Origin: Basidiobolus meristosporus CBS 931.73
Lineage: Eukaryota; Basidiobolomycota; Basidiobolomycetes; Basidiobolales; Basidiobolaceae
Assembly: GCA_002104905.1 (NCBI GenBank)
Contig: MCFE01000015.1
Location: 62,001 to 126,000, forward strand
Direction: 5' to 3'
Length of the DNA stretch: 64,000 bases
Shown one piece after another: positions 9,816-21,286 of this stretch. The position numbers and the translations under genes were made by a program. Within the stretch, counting starts at the first letter, position 1, and each line of letters opens with the position of its first letter. A model generated the notes under the pieces. The model worked only from the letters and a program-made list of their open reading frames with translations, did no database searches and had not been told where the DNA came from.

Positions 9816-10749
9816 ATGAATGACGATAATTCCTTCAAAAGTGATACTCAAACAGAAGATTACTTGGCTAATCTCCAGACCAACCCAGGTCCTATACTAG
9901 ACAAATGTCAAAAGAGAATATGTTGTCCCAACTGTGAAACCGGGAGAGTATTAAAATACTACTGTTACGAGTGTTATGAAATTCTTGGCTGTTCCCGTGA
10001 TGAGATACCTTCATTAAAGTTGCCCGTTAAGCTAGACATGTACGTTTTAATACTTCAACATATGGTGGTATTTATACATTGCTTGCTATAGCAATTCATT
10101 TTTGCGCCTTTAACTCACAAACCTTCCTAACCCTGCTGCAGACTCAAGCATGAAAAAGAGAGAGATTCCAAATCTACTGCCATACATGCCAGAATACTTG
10201 CACCAGAAGATACGAGAATTATCCTTTATCCAAGTCAAATACCTCAATATGACAACCCTGAGCGGGTACTGCTTCTATATCCATCTGAGGTCAGCGACGG
10301 CGTTTAGTCAAACATTCCAAGTACATTCCTCTCAATCGGCTTTCTACATTCATTAGGATGCACTGACTCTAAACGAGATCGATTCAGAGTCTTTCGATAG
10401 AATCCTTGTGGTGGATGGTACTTGGAACCAGGCTCGAGCCATGGTTCGATACACGCCTATCCTACAAGAATTGCGTAAAGTTACTATCAAACCACGAAAG
10501 ACCATGTTCTGGCGTTTCCAGAATATCTCCGAAAGCTATCTAGCAACTATCGAAGCAGTGTATTACCTTTACCGAGAGTATCATGAAGCTTATCAATCTG
10601 ATACTGTATACGATGGTCGATATGATGATTTGTTGTTCTATTACAAGTACTTTTATCACCTGATTCAAAACTTTTACAAGGAGAACCAAGGCAGTCGAAA
10701 GTTCTCGTCAAGACATAGGAAAGGCTCTGACTACATCAAATATGAGTAG
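9816..10749 (+). CDS. DTW-domain protein (tRNA-uridine aminocarboxypropyltransferase, DTWD1-like)
   Basis: Exons 9816-10039, 10142-10289 and 10357-10749; 765 nt, 254 aa. The DTW domain transfers the 3-amino-3-carboxypropyl group of S-adenosylmethionine to a tRNA uridine (acp3U). Visible features are an N-terminal cysteine cluster (CCPNC and CYEC, probably zinc-binding), the ILAPEDTRIILYPSQ segment, the signature VVDGTWNQA (Asp144 to Trp147) and the basic C-terminus RKFSSRHRKG suited to RNA binding. Introns are 102 and 67 nt, longer than the neighbours' introns. DTWD1 versus DTWD2 type is not decided; the Cys cluster and length favour DTWD1. Confidence 0.85.
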
Positions 10750-11052
10750 CATATCACCGGTTGTAAGCCAAGTCGGCCTTCATAAAGTGAATTAAATGAT
10801 TTTTAGTCATTTCAACAAATTAGAAACTGCCACCCTTAATGATACTTGGTTAAATCAATCAAATCAAGGAGTACATGTAAATATAAGTATGTGATTGTAT
10901 GTGGTCGTTTGTATTACTTGGCCAACGAAACTTGTGACAAGCGCAATAGCCTGTGCTTGTCTGCGTTCAACTTGGATACATCTCTTCCCTCCTTCCGCTT
11001 ATATTTATTTTAATAAACCCACTATAGCTAGCCTTTTGTATAAGTGTAAACC

Positions 11053-14000
11053 ATGCGAACTGGATTATCGTCAAATCGTAGACGTAGCCAGTCGGAAGTT
11101 CAGACGGTATCGTACCGTTATGAATCCTCTCCCACACCCCTCACAGCGTTATATGAGCTCAATTGGTTGCAAATAGTCCATTCCGAAATTACTGCTGTCA
11201 CTGCTGTGATGCGCAAAAACTCTCGTTGGAGTTCGGCGGTTGTAGCTAACGCTGGTGAAGTTGGAAACCTGGGTAGACAAGTGGGACTCCGCAGTTTCGG
11301 TGCTGAGGAACTTCCAAAGACGGAAGTATGTAACTTGTCTATGAATACCTCTACCACTACTTGCTGGATGCTCACCGATTCTATCTAGCACTCCTTGATT
11401 CGTGCCTTCTTTGATTTGCAAGCAAACCTGATCAATCTCACAGGTGACCATTCTTGAACACTTATCCTTACTTGGAGGCCTGATGCTGAACAATCTAAAT
11501 TTATCTCATCCTCAATGCCAGATGTTTGTGAAATGGATGCGCTGACTTTACTCTCTCCTTTCTTGGCAATTGTTCGTTCTGGTGATACTACTGGCCCTAT
11601 AACAGGGACCGCTCTTGATAGCTTGGACAAGTTCATTTCTTATGGGATTATCGGTACTTGTCAACTGACACTCTTAAACGATTTCATACATATCTGATAA
11701 TATAACAAAGGGAAGCATTCGCCAAACTTACCGCAAGCAATGGCGGAGTTGTCCTCAGCGGTTACCCATTGCAAATTCGAAGCAACCGATAGCGCCTCTG
11801 ATGAAGCTGTTCTCTTGAAGATTCTCCAACTGTTAAAAATTACCATCACATGTGAAGCCGGGGCCCTATTGAATGATGAGTCGATCTGTGAGATAATGGA
11901 AACGGCCCTGAGTATGTGTTGTCAAATGAGGCTCAGTGGCAAGTAGAATCATGAACATCCAAGTTACTATACACACCATTAATCAACATTTACAGAACTT
12001 TTAAGGCGATCTGCCGAGCAAACGATATTAACCATGGTCCAATGCTTGTTCAGAAGGTATTGTCTGGCCATTCACGGTCTATATACTGCGTTTGCTAAGA
12101 TTGCATTGCAACAGATTGGATTCCTTATCATCGGAAGCCCAAGAAGATACTCAGAACACATCTGAGAAATCGGATTCACTAGAATCCAGTGAGGATCTTC
12201 AAAACAGTCAAGAACTACGAGTCAACTTGGCCACTTCAAGTTCTGATTCTTCTTTGGGTTTGTTTAATCAGCCACACAAATCTCCCTTGGAGGACGTGCA
12301 AGAGGGCAACGAAAGAGAGTCCATCGAACTTACTGATGCTAATGAAGCAGCCGAGGAACCACTCCTCGCGGCAGAAAAAACACTGACGGAAGAAGCAGTG
12401 GATACCAAATCCAATTCTGAGGGCGAAGATGACAACGAAGACCCCAAAGGTATAAACATTTCGAGCGGCGGCACCTCGTACTTAGGGACACACTCTAATT
12501 TCTATTTAAGAACGCAGTCTGAAGCCGTTTGGTTTGCCCTCTATTCGTGAACTCATGAGAGTGCTGATTTCTCTTCTGAATTCTCAAGACCGGCAATACA
12601 CAGATACCATGCGTCAAATGGCCTTGAACATTCTTAACAAGGGATTTGAGGTAGCTGGCAGAACAATCGGTCGATTTGAAGTATTGAGGGCTATGGTCTC
12701 GGAAGAGCTTTGCAAGTACTTATTTCAGGTATTTATTCCATACAGTTCGTTTGGGAGAATTCGTCTAAACCGTGCTCTAGTTAGTACAAACCGACAACGT
12801 CCCACTTTTGGCGAGTACTCTTCGGTTGACTATGACGATATTCCACACGCTTGGCGAGCATCTCAAACTGCAACTCGAGTTCTTTTTGAAATTAATGCTT
12901 GATAGGCTGTCCCCTCCCAACGTCGGGGGACGACCCCCGTCTATTACATCAGATGACTCAGCTACCAGTAGGCCAGTATCGCCCTCTTTCAGGGAGCGCA
13001 CACCAAAAATTGCTCGGTCCTACGCAACGGGTGAGATCCGAGAAATACTGCTGGAATGCCTGGGGCAGTTCACACACAACTCGTCGTTCATGATAGATCT
13101 ATGGGTCAATTTCGACTGTGATGTAGAAAGTGGCGATATCTTTGAGGACCTGATCAACTTCCTCTGCAAGAACTCTTTGGCTGATCCCGCCGTGAATACG
13201 CCCTACTCTTCACAACTGTGTCTAAACAATCTGTTGATGTATACGAAACATGTCCTCGACCGCAACAGAATAACCTCGCAGAAAGATGCTTTTAATTCTC
13301 TTACGGACCCAATCTTTTGGATTCAGGGATCAAATGCCATGACTGCAGCCGATACCAGTCGTAGGCGGAACAGCTACGGAGGCTGGGAAAATAAGCGACC
13401 AGTAGTCAAGGAAGGAAGTTCCCTAACGTTTATTCCTTCCCATAAACTACTCGAGCTCAAGCGTCGGAAACAATTGCTCCTGCGAGGGGCAGCTGAGTTT
13501 AATGAGAATCCCAAGACAGGAATCCAGTTCTTGTACGATAATGGTATCCTACCACCGATCATCGAGAATCCAACTGACGAAGAGCATCTGACGATTATCA
13601 AAAACCTGGCGAATTTCTTGAAAACCACGCCAACTATAAACAAGAAACTTCTTGGCGAGTATCTCTCGAAGCCAGTGAACCGCGAAGTCCTGAAGTCTTT
13701 TATCGAATTATTCCAATTCAAAAACAAGCGTATCGATGAGGCCATGCGGGAAATGCTAGAAACATTTAGATTGCCGGGTGAAGCTCAACAAATCGAGCGT
13801 ATTGTGGAGACGTTTGCAACAGCCTACTTTGCATCTGAGCCCGAGGAGGTTGCTTCACAGGATGGCGCTTTTGTTCTGTCCTTCTCGGTCATTATGCTTA
13901 ATACGGATCTACACAACCCACAAGTCAAAAATAGAATGTCCCTCGATGACTACATGAAAAACTTGCGGAGCGTCAACAACGGTCGCAATTTCTCCCCTGA

Positions 14001-16766
14001 ATATCTCGGGGCAATTTACAAAGCCATCAGTAAGAAGGAGATCATCATGCCAGACGAGCATGAAGGACAGCTTGGTTTCGAATACGCATGGAAGGAGCTC
14101 GTTCAGAAATCAGAGGCCGGGAACGTCTACATTACTAGGAATACCCCTATTTATGATAAGGATATGTTCCTGTCTGTCTGGAAGCAGATCGTTGCTGCTT
14201 ATGTTGATGTATTCGACTCTGCCCAAGATGATGTCATGATCCAGAAAGCAATCACTGGCCTTCTGCATTGTGCATTGATCGCCGGCCACTTTCAATTGAT
14301 CGATATTCTGGATTACTTGACAAATCTCTTCAGTGGCCTAACCGGGCTGTTGGATGAGGGCATTACTGTCAATCCGGAAAACAATCGAGCAGTCAATTCC
14401 AACGGCACTGAGCTAGTAGTCAGTGATTTAGCCTTACAATTCGGAAGAAACTATAAGGGACAGCTCGCCACCATCATTGCCTTTGGGCTTGCGGACGAGT
14501 TGGGAAATTCCATCAGAGATGGCTGGAAACAGGTAAGAGGCCTCGGATCGAATCACTCTCTAAATGTGGTCATTAAGTTTTGCTTTTGAAGGTTATGGAG
14601 ATCGTTAGAAACCTGTTTCTCAGCTCTCTGTTACCAGTGGGAATGCTTGAAACGGAGGACTTTCTCCATGGAACCATTACTATCCCCATTAAACTCGATA
14701 ATCCCGACCAAGCCAAACCCGAGCAACGAGAAAGCTCGATCTTTTCAACCCTATCCTCCTACCTTCTTCCCTCATACTCGAGTAGCTACGAGTTTTCATG
14801 GGACGAGCCGCTTGAGATTCTAATCGAATGCACGCGAAGATCAGAGGAGTGCGTGGCTGCTTGCAAAATGGAAGAATTATTTGCAAACATTCGGTAAAGT
14901 ACAGCGGCTCCAACCTCCCGATATGCGATTAACTAAGAGTGCTCGTAGATTTCTAGAAATGCCTGCATTGAAGTCAGTGCTACACTCGCTGACAGCAATT
15001 TCATCCATCCATGACCCAAATACCTCTCCCAAGACCCTTAAACGCTATGAGCCTGTTGCGGTATTTTGTCTGGAGCTCACAATCAACATTACCATTCAAA
15101 ACAGGGATCGAATCCAAGAAATATGGTAAGTTCTTCATTGGGATTGTGTTTGGAGCCGATGCTAACTTGCTACAGGCCAATTACCTTGGAGTATCTAAGC
15201 CAGATTTTGAGCCGGGCAAGCGACCATCATGTTATGCTGGTAGAGCGATCTGTCATAGGGCTGCTACGGTTATGCATTAGATTGGTACACAAGGTACGTC
15301 AAAGTCAATGCAGGTTCTTACTTGCAAAATCGCTGAATACATTGCATGTACAGGATGAGATGATTGATGAGATCTTCCAAGCATTGAAGTTGATCTCGGA
15401 TCTACCAAATGACATCTTAAACCTTATTGTAGAGCAAGCTATGTGCGGACTGCTAAGTCTGGTCAAGGCACAGCCTTCGTGTGTAACGTAGGTTTCCATA
15501 ATTACTGTCGTGGCACTGATTGCTGTGGCACTAACTGTCTTTGGTTTTAGACGTAGTGACCGGTCGATAACTGTTCTCACTTTGTTTTCCTTGACAGTGA
15601 ATCACTCACGTGCTGCTAAATATTCGTTTGAGGCCTTGAAACTTCTCACTACACAGGAATACTCGCCTGGTGCCTCGTATGAGAACTTCAAAGAAACGGT
15701 CAGCTTGCTTTTGGAGTTCGTGCAAGCTGGTTCGAATGCATTGAATGGTCAAAAAGAAGTCCCTCATCATAGCCCCAAGATGTCTCGCAATAGAATGTAT
15801 GTTCCTATGTTCTGATCAACAACCCTGCATCTTCTCTAATCCAAATCTTTCTATTTAGTCAATCCGATTTCATTGAGCGTGCCTTGAACGCTGTAGAGAT
15901 GCTCTACAAACTCTATATCCATATTCCAGCGTTGATCAAGGAGAAGGATATCTCGATAGATCAAGGTTCGTGCTGCTAACTGTGAAATGCCATCTCCCAT
16001 CCTCTAACTCCTGCATTGTATTTAGCATGGCCCACATACTGTTTGCCTATTCTCGATGGACTAAGCCAACAGTGCTGCCATCCCTGTAGAGAAATTCGAC
16101 TCCAATCTTTGGCATACCTGCAGCGCGCACTCGTTCTTCCGGAGCTATCACCTGGAAATATTACCGCATGTATCAAGTGTTTTGATGAAGTGATTTTCCC
16201 CTTGCTCTCTAGACTTCTTGAACCAGAGGTGTACGCTCTCGACCCCCATAACATGGACGAAACGAGACTCCGAGCGGCCGGGCTTCTTTCCACACAATTT
16301 CTGCACCAATCCAACCTGCTTGGTGAATGGGACGGCCTGATTTCCCTATGGTCCAAGATTCTTGATCTGATGATTCTATACCTTCACGCAGGGGAGACGA
16401 ACTATTTGGTAGGGCCTGTCCACGTCGTCGGTATTTTCAACCTTTGTACTAAGCATATTCCCTCAGCTTGAAACGATTCCGGAATCTCTCAAAAACATGC
16501 TCCTGGTCATGTCTGCTGCAGGTCTCCTACAACCTGAGGTTCCTGACCAGAGCTCTGAAGTACGGAGTGAACAGCAAATCAACCTCTGGAATGTCACCTG
16601 GGAAAAACTCAACCAGCATATCCCCGGTTTGCGAGAGGAGTTGTTCCCAGCCCCCAAGGTAGAAACTGCATCTGCCCCCCGATCTGACGAGGATGGGCAA
16701 GCGAACAAAGCATCCGAAGCACCAGTACTGGAAGCTGATCTCTCAACTGAGACAATCAAGTCATGA
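11053..16766 (+). CDS. GEA1: Arf guanine nucleotide exchange factor, Gea1/Gea2/GBF1 family
   Basis: Sixteen exons: 11053-11325, 11389-11443, 11522-11653, 11711-11938, 11996-12056, 12115-12449, 12511-12728, 12781-14532, 14592-14893, 14949-15125, 15176-15293, 15354-15487, 15551-15796, 15859-15965, 16026-16408 and 16467-16766. Total 4,821 nt, 1,606 aa, normal for large Golgi Arf-GEFs. Domain order: DCB (residues about 1-230), an acidic Ser/Glu-rich linker (exon 6), HUS with the box NFDCD near 544, Sec7 (about 660-865) with the glutamic finger in FRLPGEAQ (Glu768) and the hydrophobic-groove segment SVIMLNTDLHN, then HDS helical repeats to the end. It activates Arf1 at the cis-Golgi for COPI recruitment. 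The intron at 11939 starts GCAAGT, an apparent GC-AG intron. For exon 4 an in-frame alternative acceptor at 11738 exists; 11710 gives a normal 57-nt intron. GEA1 versus GEA2 is not distinguishable. Confidence 0.93.
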
Positions 16767-17061
16767 TCTAGTAGCTTATCTTTTCGGAAATGTATAAATT
16801 ATGCTCCCTGAATAAACCATGTGTTTGTTGAAGTATTTGTGGCGGATGGCCTCATTCCCATGTATATCACCACGATCAGTTGAAGCTCGTTTCCGTTTGA
16901 TACGATATGCGACTCAAACCTGAAACTTGATACATCGACAGCGAAGCGCAGTTAGGAGTGCTTTTAGAGTTTGAGGTATATAACTCTCTCAACAACTGAC
17001 ACAAATCCAACACTGATAAAGAGCTCGGTTCCAGAACTGTTGGTTGGTAACACTTGAACTA
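16767..17061. other. Intergenic region after the Arf-GEF
   Basis: About 295 bp. It contains AATAAA-like polyadenylation sequence near 16,810 and presumably the promoter of the small secreted protein gene. No other feature seen. Confidence 0.35.
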
Positions 17062-17481
17062 ATGGCCGGCAAAGTACCCTTCCTTGTCGTCGTACTGACG
17101 TCTTTATTTCAATTCACTCTGTCTCAACAGGTTCGGGACATATATGAGCCTCATGCAGGTTAGCCTTTCTCCAGCGTATCCTTTACTAGAATGGAACTTT
17201 CGACCTAACCTTCGAAGTTTTTAGTCATCATTGACCCGAACGGGCCCCGTCTTCACAGAGTACCTGCAAACATAGGAAACTGCCAGAAGATCAACTACAC
17301 TGTCGCATATGCCCTCCGCATCTCACCGCAGATTGGCTTTACACTGTACCAAGATGACGACTGCTCGGCAGCCGCCAACTCTATCCGTATAGACAAGTTC
17401 CGTACCAACGACTATGTCTATCCTGAGCTCCCGGTAAAATCCATATTCTTCTTCAAGGATACTGGCTACGACGCATATTAG
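17062..17481 (+). CDS. Small secreted protein of unknown function
   Basis: Two exons, 17062-17158 and 17225-17481; 354 nt, 117 aa. The N-terminus MAGKVPFLVVVLTSLFQFTL is a clear signal peptide, probably cleaved near SQQ. The mature part of about 95 residues has two cysteines (NCQKIN and DDCSAA), which could form one disulfide, one N-glycosylation sequon (NYT), and a C-terminus rich in aromatic and charged residues. I do not recognise a family. The intron is GT-AG (66 nt) and both exons are in frame, which supports a real gene. A role in the cell wall or at the host interface is possible but nothing in the sequence shows it. Confidence 0.7.
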
Positions 17482-17914
17482 GTGAAAATAGATATTGTCA
17501 ACAAAAGCTAGGAAGCAATCAATCAATAAATCAACTTAATAATCGAAATACGGCAATTGACGACAATTTAAATGGGTATCTTTATCTTTCCGTTTTCACT
17601 CCAGCAACCTTAATACGTTCTCCCACCAAATTGGTCGTTGCTTTGAGTACAATCACCTACTCGGTTGGGTCATTTCTGATAACAAATGGCGTGTAAATGG
17701 GTTCTGATGCTTCCTAAACTAAATCCATTACGTTAATTCTTGGCCCACCTCTCCTCATCATGTCCAATCATGTTGTCTCTTGATTGAACCAATTAGGTGC
17801 TGCAACTGCACCTGTAATGCTCCATCCATCCCCCAAAGGTCCTTCTTAACTAGGGTGCAGTTGCGCAGTCTTCCGCATTCCTTACCTCTTTGTTCTTCAG
17901 AGTGCTCTATCAAT
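17482..17914. other. Intergenic region upstream of the oxysterol-binding protein
   Basis: About 430 bp. From 17,740 on it is pyrimidine-rich (CCTCTCCTC, CCATCCATCCCCC), as in many fungal promoters and 5' UTRs. An open frame continues upstream of the oxysterol-binding protein ATG to 17,780 but encodes nothing family-like. Confidence 0.4.
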
Positions 17915-19401
17915 ATGGGTGACAAAACCAATAACACCGAAAACGCCAACGATACTGCTGTGGACATCGCCCCTCAATACAAGAGCTCGTTCACTTCATT
18001 CTTGAAGGATGTTGCCTCGTTTACCGGCGACCTGTCTGCTTTGACCTGCCCTGCTTTCTTACTCAATGGCATATCTCTATTGGAATACAGGTTGGTTTTT
18101 GTGTCCAAGTATCATGAGCTGTAGTTCGTCAAACTAACTTGTATTCAGTGGCTATTGGGCTGATCATCCGGAGCTATTTGCCGCCATCTCTGAGCCCGAA
18201 TCCCCAGCTGGTACTCCATTCACCCTCCCATTGTCGCTTTATTTTTACATCTAACCTGGATCAACCGCGTTAGATCGCATGGTTGCCGCTGCTCGTTGGT
18301 TCACATCTACTCTGTATGGCAGTTACTATGCTAGATGTGTTGGCTCCTCCGAAAAGAAGCCTTACAACCCAATTCTAGGAGAGCAATTTCTTTGCAAATG
18401 GAATGATATCAACGGTTGTGGCGAAACCAGACTTCTCGCCGAACAAGGTAAATAAGCAGCTGACTTGCGAAATATGGGAGTCTTCTAACAACCCCTTAGT
18501 AAGCCACCACCCACCCATCTCCGCATTTTACGTCGAGAATACCAAGGCTGGGGTATACGTCAACGGACATTGTAAGTGCATGTCGCGCCCAGGTTTTGCG
18601 CAATAGGAAGTACTAAATATCAACCTGTAACAGGTGGTCAAAAATCCAAGTTCAAGGGAACTACCATCCAGGTAATTCACATTAGCTCTCTTCAGCGCCA
18701 TATCATTACTGACATGTAAATGTGTATTCCTATAGGTTATTCAAACCGGAAGAGTCACCCTTCGTCTCACCAAGAATGACGAGGTGTATGTGGTTACCTA
18801 CCCAGATCTTTATATCAGATCCCTCTTCACCGGAAGCCCCTTCCTTGAACTTATTGGCACCACCACTATTGAGTGTTCCAATGGCTTAGTAACCGAATTT
18901 GAATTCCTCGGAAAGCCTTGGTTTGGTGGTAAATATCACAAGTTCACCGGGAACATTTACAACAAGGAGGCCCCAGAAAACATTCTCTACACCATTGCGG
19001 GTAGATGGATGGCTGACTCTACCATTACCAACAATGCCACAAACAAGTCAGAAACCTTCTTCGATGCCACTGCTGCACCACCTGCTGAGCGACAGGTTGC
19101 CCCTCTGGAAGAACAAAAGGACAATGAATCCAGAAAGGTATGGTCCAAGGTGACGGAATCCCTCCAAAAGCAAGATTACGTAGCAGCCAACACCTTCAAG
19201 AGTGATATCGAAAACGCTCAAAGAGCTCTACGCAAGGAGCGTGCAGACAGCGGAGAGGAATGGAAACAACAGCTGTTCCATTTCTTGGACGACCCAGCGG
19301 AGGAAAACCTGAACACCTTCCAGTCCAAAACCAAGGGCAGCTCGAGCGATATCGGCGCATGGGTATACAACAACTCACTCCATCTTCAAAACAATCATTA
19401 G
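17915..19401 (+). CDS. KES1: Oxysterol-binding protein-related protein, Kes1/Osh4-like
   Basis: Exons 17915-18090, 18149-18210, 18274-18447, 18500-18571, 18634-18671 and 18736-19401; 1,188 nt, 395 aa. It is a short ORP with only the lipid-binding ORD, like yeast Kes1 (434 aa): an N-terminal lid segment, SLLEYSGYWADHPELF, KKPYNPILGEQF and the signature EQVSHHPP (136-143) that binds PI4P phosphates, then FLGKPWFGGKYHKFTG and a basic C-terminal tail. Such proteins swap sterol for PI4P between ER and Golgi membranes. There is no PH domain, ankyrin repeat or FFAT motif. The start at 17915 directly precedes MGDKTNNTEN. Confidence 0.93.
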
Positions 19402-20696
19402 AAGAATATATCCGTATCATAATCTCATATTCTATTTGATTCAGAACTTTATAATCTGTCCGGTGCCCGGAATTGCAAATTAATATCGATATTTTATTCT
19501 ACTTTCAAATCTCGTTTAATAAATCAAGTAGAACAGGAATGGTTCCGGAAAAGAGTGGCGCAAGGGATTTGCAATGAGCATCTTACAGCAATCAGGAATA
19601 TGAGTATTAATAATCGTTAACAGGATGTTCTAGTTGTTGGGTTGCCAACCACTACAGAGATACTCGTACTTTGATAAGATTTTTCAACGTTTAGCAGATC
19701 ATCAATGCGTAGCCCATCATGATATTTTTCTCGATCGCGGTGGAAATAGAGTTGCTACCGGGAGTTACACCTGATCAGTGTTATCTAATCATGGGTTAGC
19801 GACATGTTTGATTTGATCAAAGTTACAAAAAGAAACGCTCTGTGATGTGGTTGTGATGCGGGATTCATAATTCCTCTACTCTTATCCGCATCATCCATTA
19901 TTTCTATTTTGGCCGGGTGACTTCATCGTGATGTCATGAGTTGAAGGCAAACCTTTCGGCTGTGTAGTAATGATTATTTCATTTTGCCGTGTGATTCATC
20001 TGTGGGGATTTCACAAGGGATTTCACTAAGGATTTCACTAGGGGATATAGGTTTGGGTGGTGATTAGAATGCGGGTCTTGGGATTTGGTCAGTGGTTTTG
20101 GGATTCTTCATTACTATTACACATCTCTACTTTCGTGCTCTTTCTGGCGATCGCACGTACTCTTTGCCAAGAACCATGGCTGAAAATGAATGATTGCCAA
20201 TTGGCTTATGCTCTTGCTAACCCAAATCCTCTATCATGGCAATAATGGAGGCCTCGAATTCCTCGTGAATGATACCTCGTGAACAGGTAAGGAATTAGTA
20301 ATGACCTTTTCCATGGCAAAGCCAATCATCAGAACCCAATTAACCATTAGTAACGATACACAAAGGTAAAAGTCAGCCCGTAGGTCCACCCCAAAAACCA
20401 CCAAGATCTGAGGAAGAGGTGAGATGAGCACATTACATGAAACAATAAACGGCTGGGGTTGGCTGTAGATCACATAAGATATTAATAGTTGCTGTTTAAA
20501 AAATGCAAGTTCCTCCATCAGAGACCGCACCCTCCTATTTCGAACTAGCTTAATGGTGATGCCGGATTTAGTTGTGGCCATTCTGGAAACTACGGATGTC
20601 GACATGCGTTAGTAATGTTTGTTTTTCCGTGGTCCAATCCCAAAAAGCGTGCTTCAGCTACAAAATTGTAGAAGCGGCGCAAATCAGCAATACCAA

Positions 20697-20774
20697 GAAA
20701 TCCCCTGACCGCCCATATCCAGCAACAATGCGAAGGAATCCCCTAACCGGCAATATCCAGCAGCAGCACCAAGG
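20697..20774. repeat. Imperfect 39-bp direct repeat in the WOPR upstream region
   Basis: Two adjacent units, each GAA(A)TCCCCT(G/A)ACCG followed by (C)ATATCCAGCA(A/G)CA, start at about 20,697 and 20,736. They differ at several bases and have a small indel. They may be duplicated regulatory DNA; no protein is predicted here. Confidence 0.6.
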
Positions 20775-21173
20775 ACGACGCTGGCCGACAATAAGCAGCA
20801 TATCTCCTTGTCAATCCCCGACTTTGACCGCCAACAGTGAATCCGGAGGATAATAAGTTTAAGCAGACTTGAAGGTGCGTCATCTATCGAGTTAACCAAG
20901 CCCAGCTATCAATGGCAGAACTTTCCCCCTGTCGGTCCGTCATTTGGTTGGTAACCGGAGCAAACAATTACTTCGAACAGAGATTCATAGCACAGTCTTC
21001 CCAATTTGGGAATTTTTCACTCTGGCGACTACACAATTTCGAGCAGTATTGAATTCGGGGAATTAAGCTCAAATGATGGAAATTACCAGATATGGCAGCA
21101 GTGGCAGGAAAAATTTAGGCGGGCGTGGTGGGTGAGATCGGTCATATATTCGCAAGAATTGAGCCCTGTTGCG

Positions 21174-21180
21174 TATAAAT
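21174..21180 (+). promoter_or_regulatory. TATA box of the WOPR gene
   Basis: TATAAAT 107 bp upstream of the start codon, followed by a pyrimidine-rich tract (TTCCCCTCTTTCTCCC) typical of a fungal core promoter and transcription start. Confidence 0.55.
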
Positions 21181-21286
21181 TCCCCTCTTTCTCCCACACG
21201 TCGCCATCAATTTTGTATCTGCGGTGGTCTCTCTCTTTCCTTCAAGTATTGTACAGATATAGTATCACTCCATATCAATCCCTATA

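Larger units (their letters stand above)
19402..21286. other. Long 1.9-kb upstream region of the WOPR gene
   Basis: The longest gene-free stretch in the genic arm. It contains a run of GGATTTCACT-type short repeats near 20,006-20,045, a 39-bp direct repeat at 20,697-20,774 and a TATA box at 21,174. A short open frame from the ATG at 20,069 has a hydrophobic stretch but no family features and is not called. WOPR regulators in other fungi have unusually long control regions, which would fit. Confidence 0.5.

Noticed and set aside
11654-11738. Alternative acceptor at 11,738 for Arf-GEF exon 4
   Set aside because: It is in frame but needs an 85-nt intron and removes nine residues. The 57-nt intron ending at 11,710 fits the gene's other introns.
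17780-17914. N-terminal extension of the oxysterol-binding protein
   Set aside because: The upstream frame is Cys/Pro-rich, unlike the family, and overlaps the pyrimidine-rich 5' UTR. The ATG at 17,915 fits the family start.
20069-20245. Short frame with a hydrophobic N-terminal stretch upstream of the WOPR gene
   Set aside because: Under 60 residues, no family features, no splice or promoter support, and located in a presumed regulatory region.
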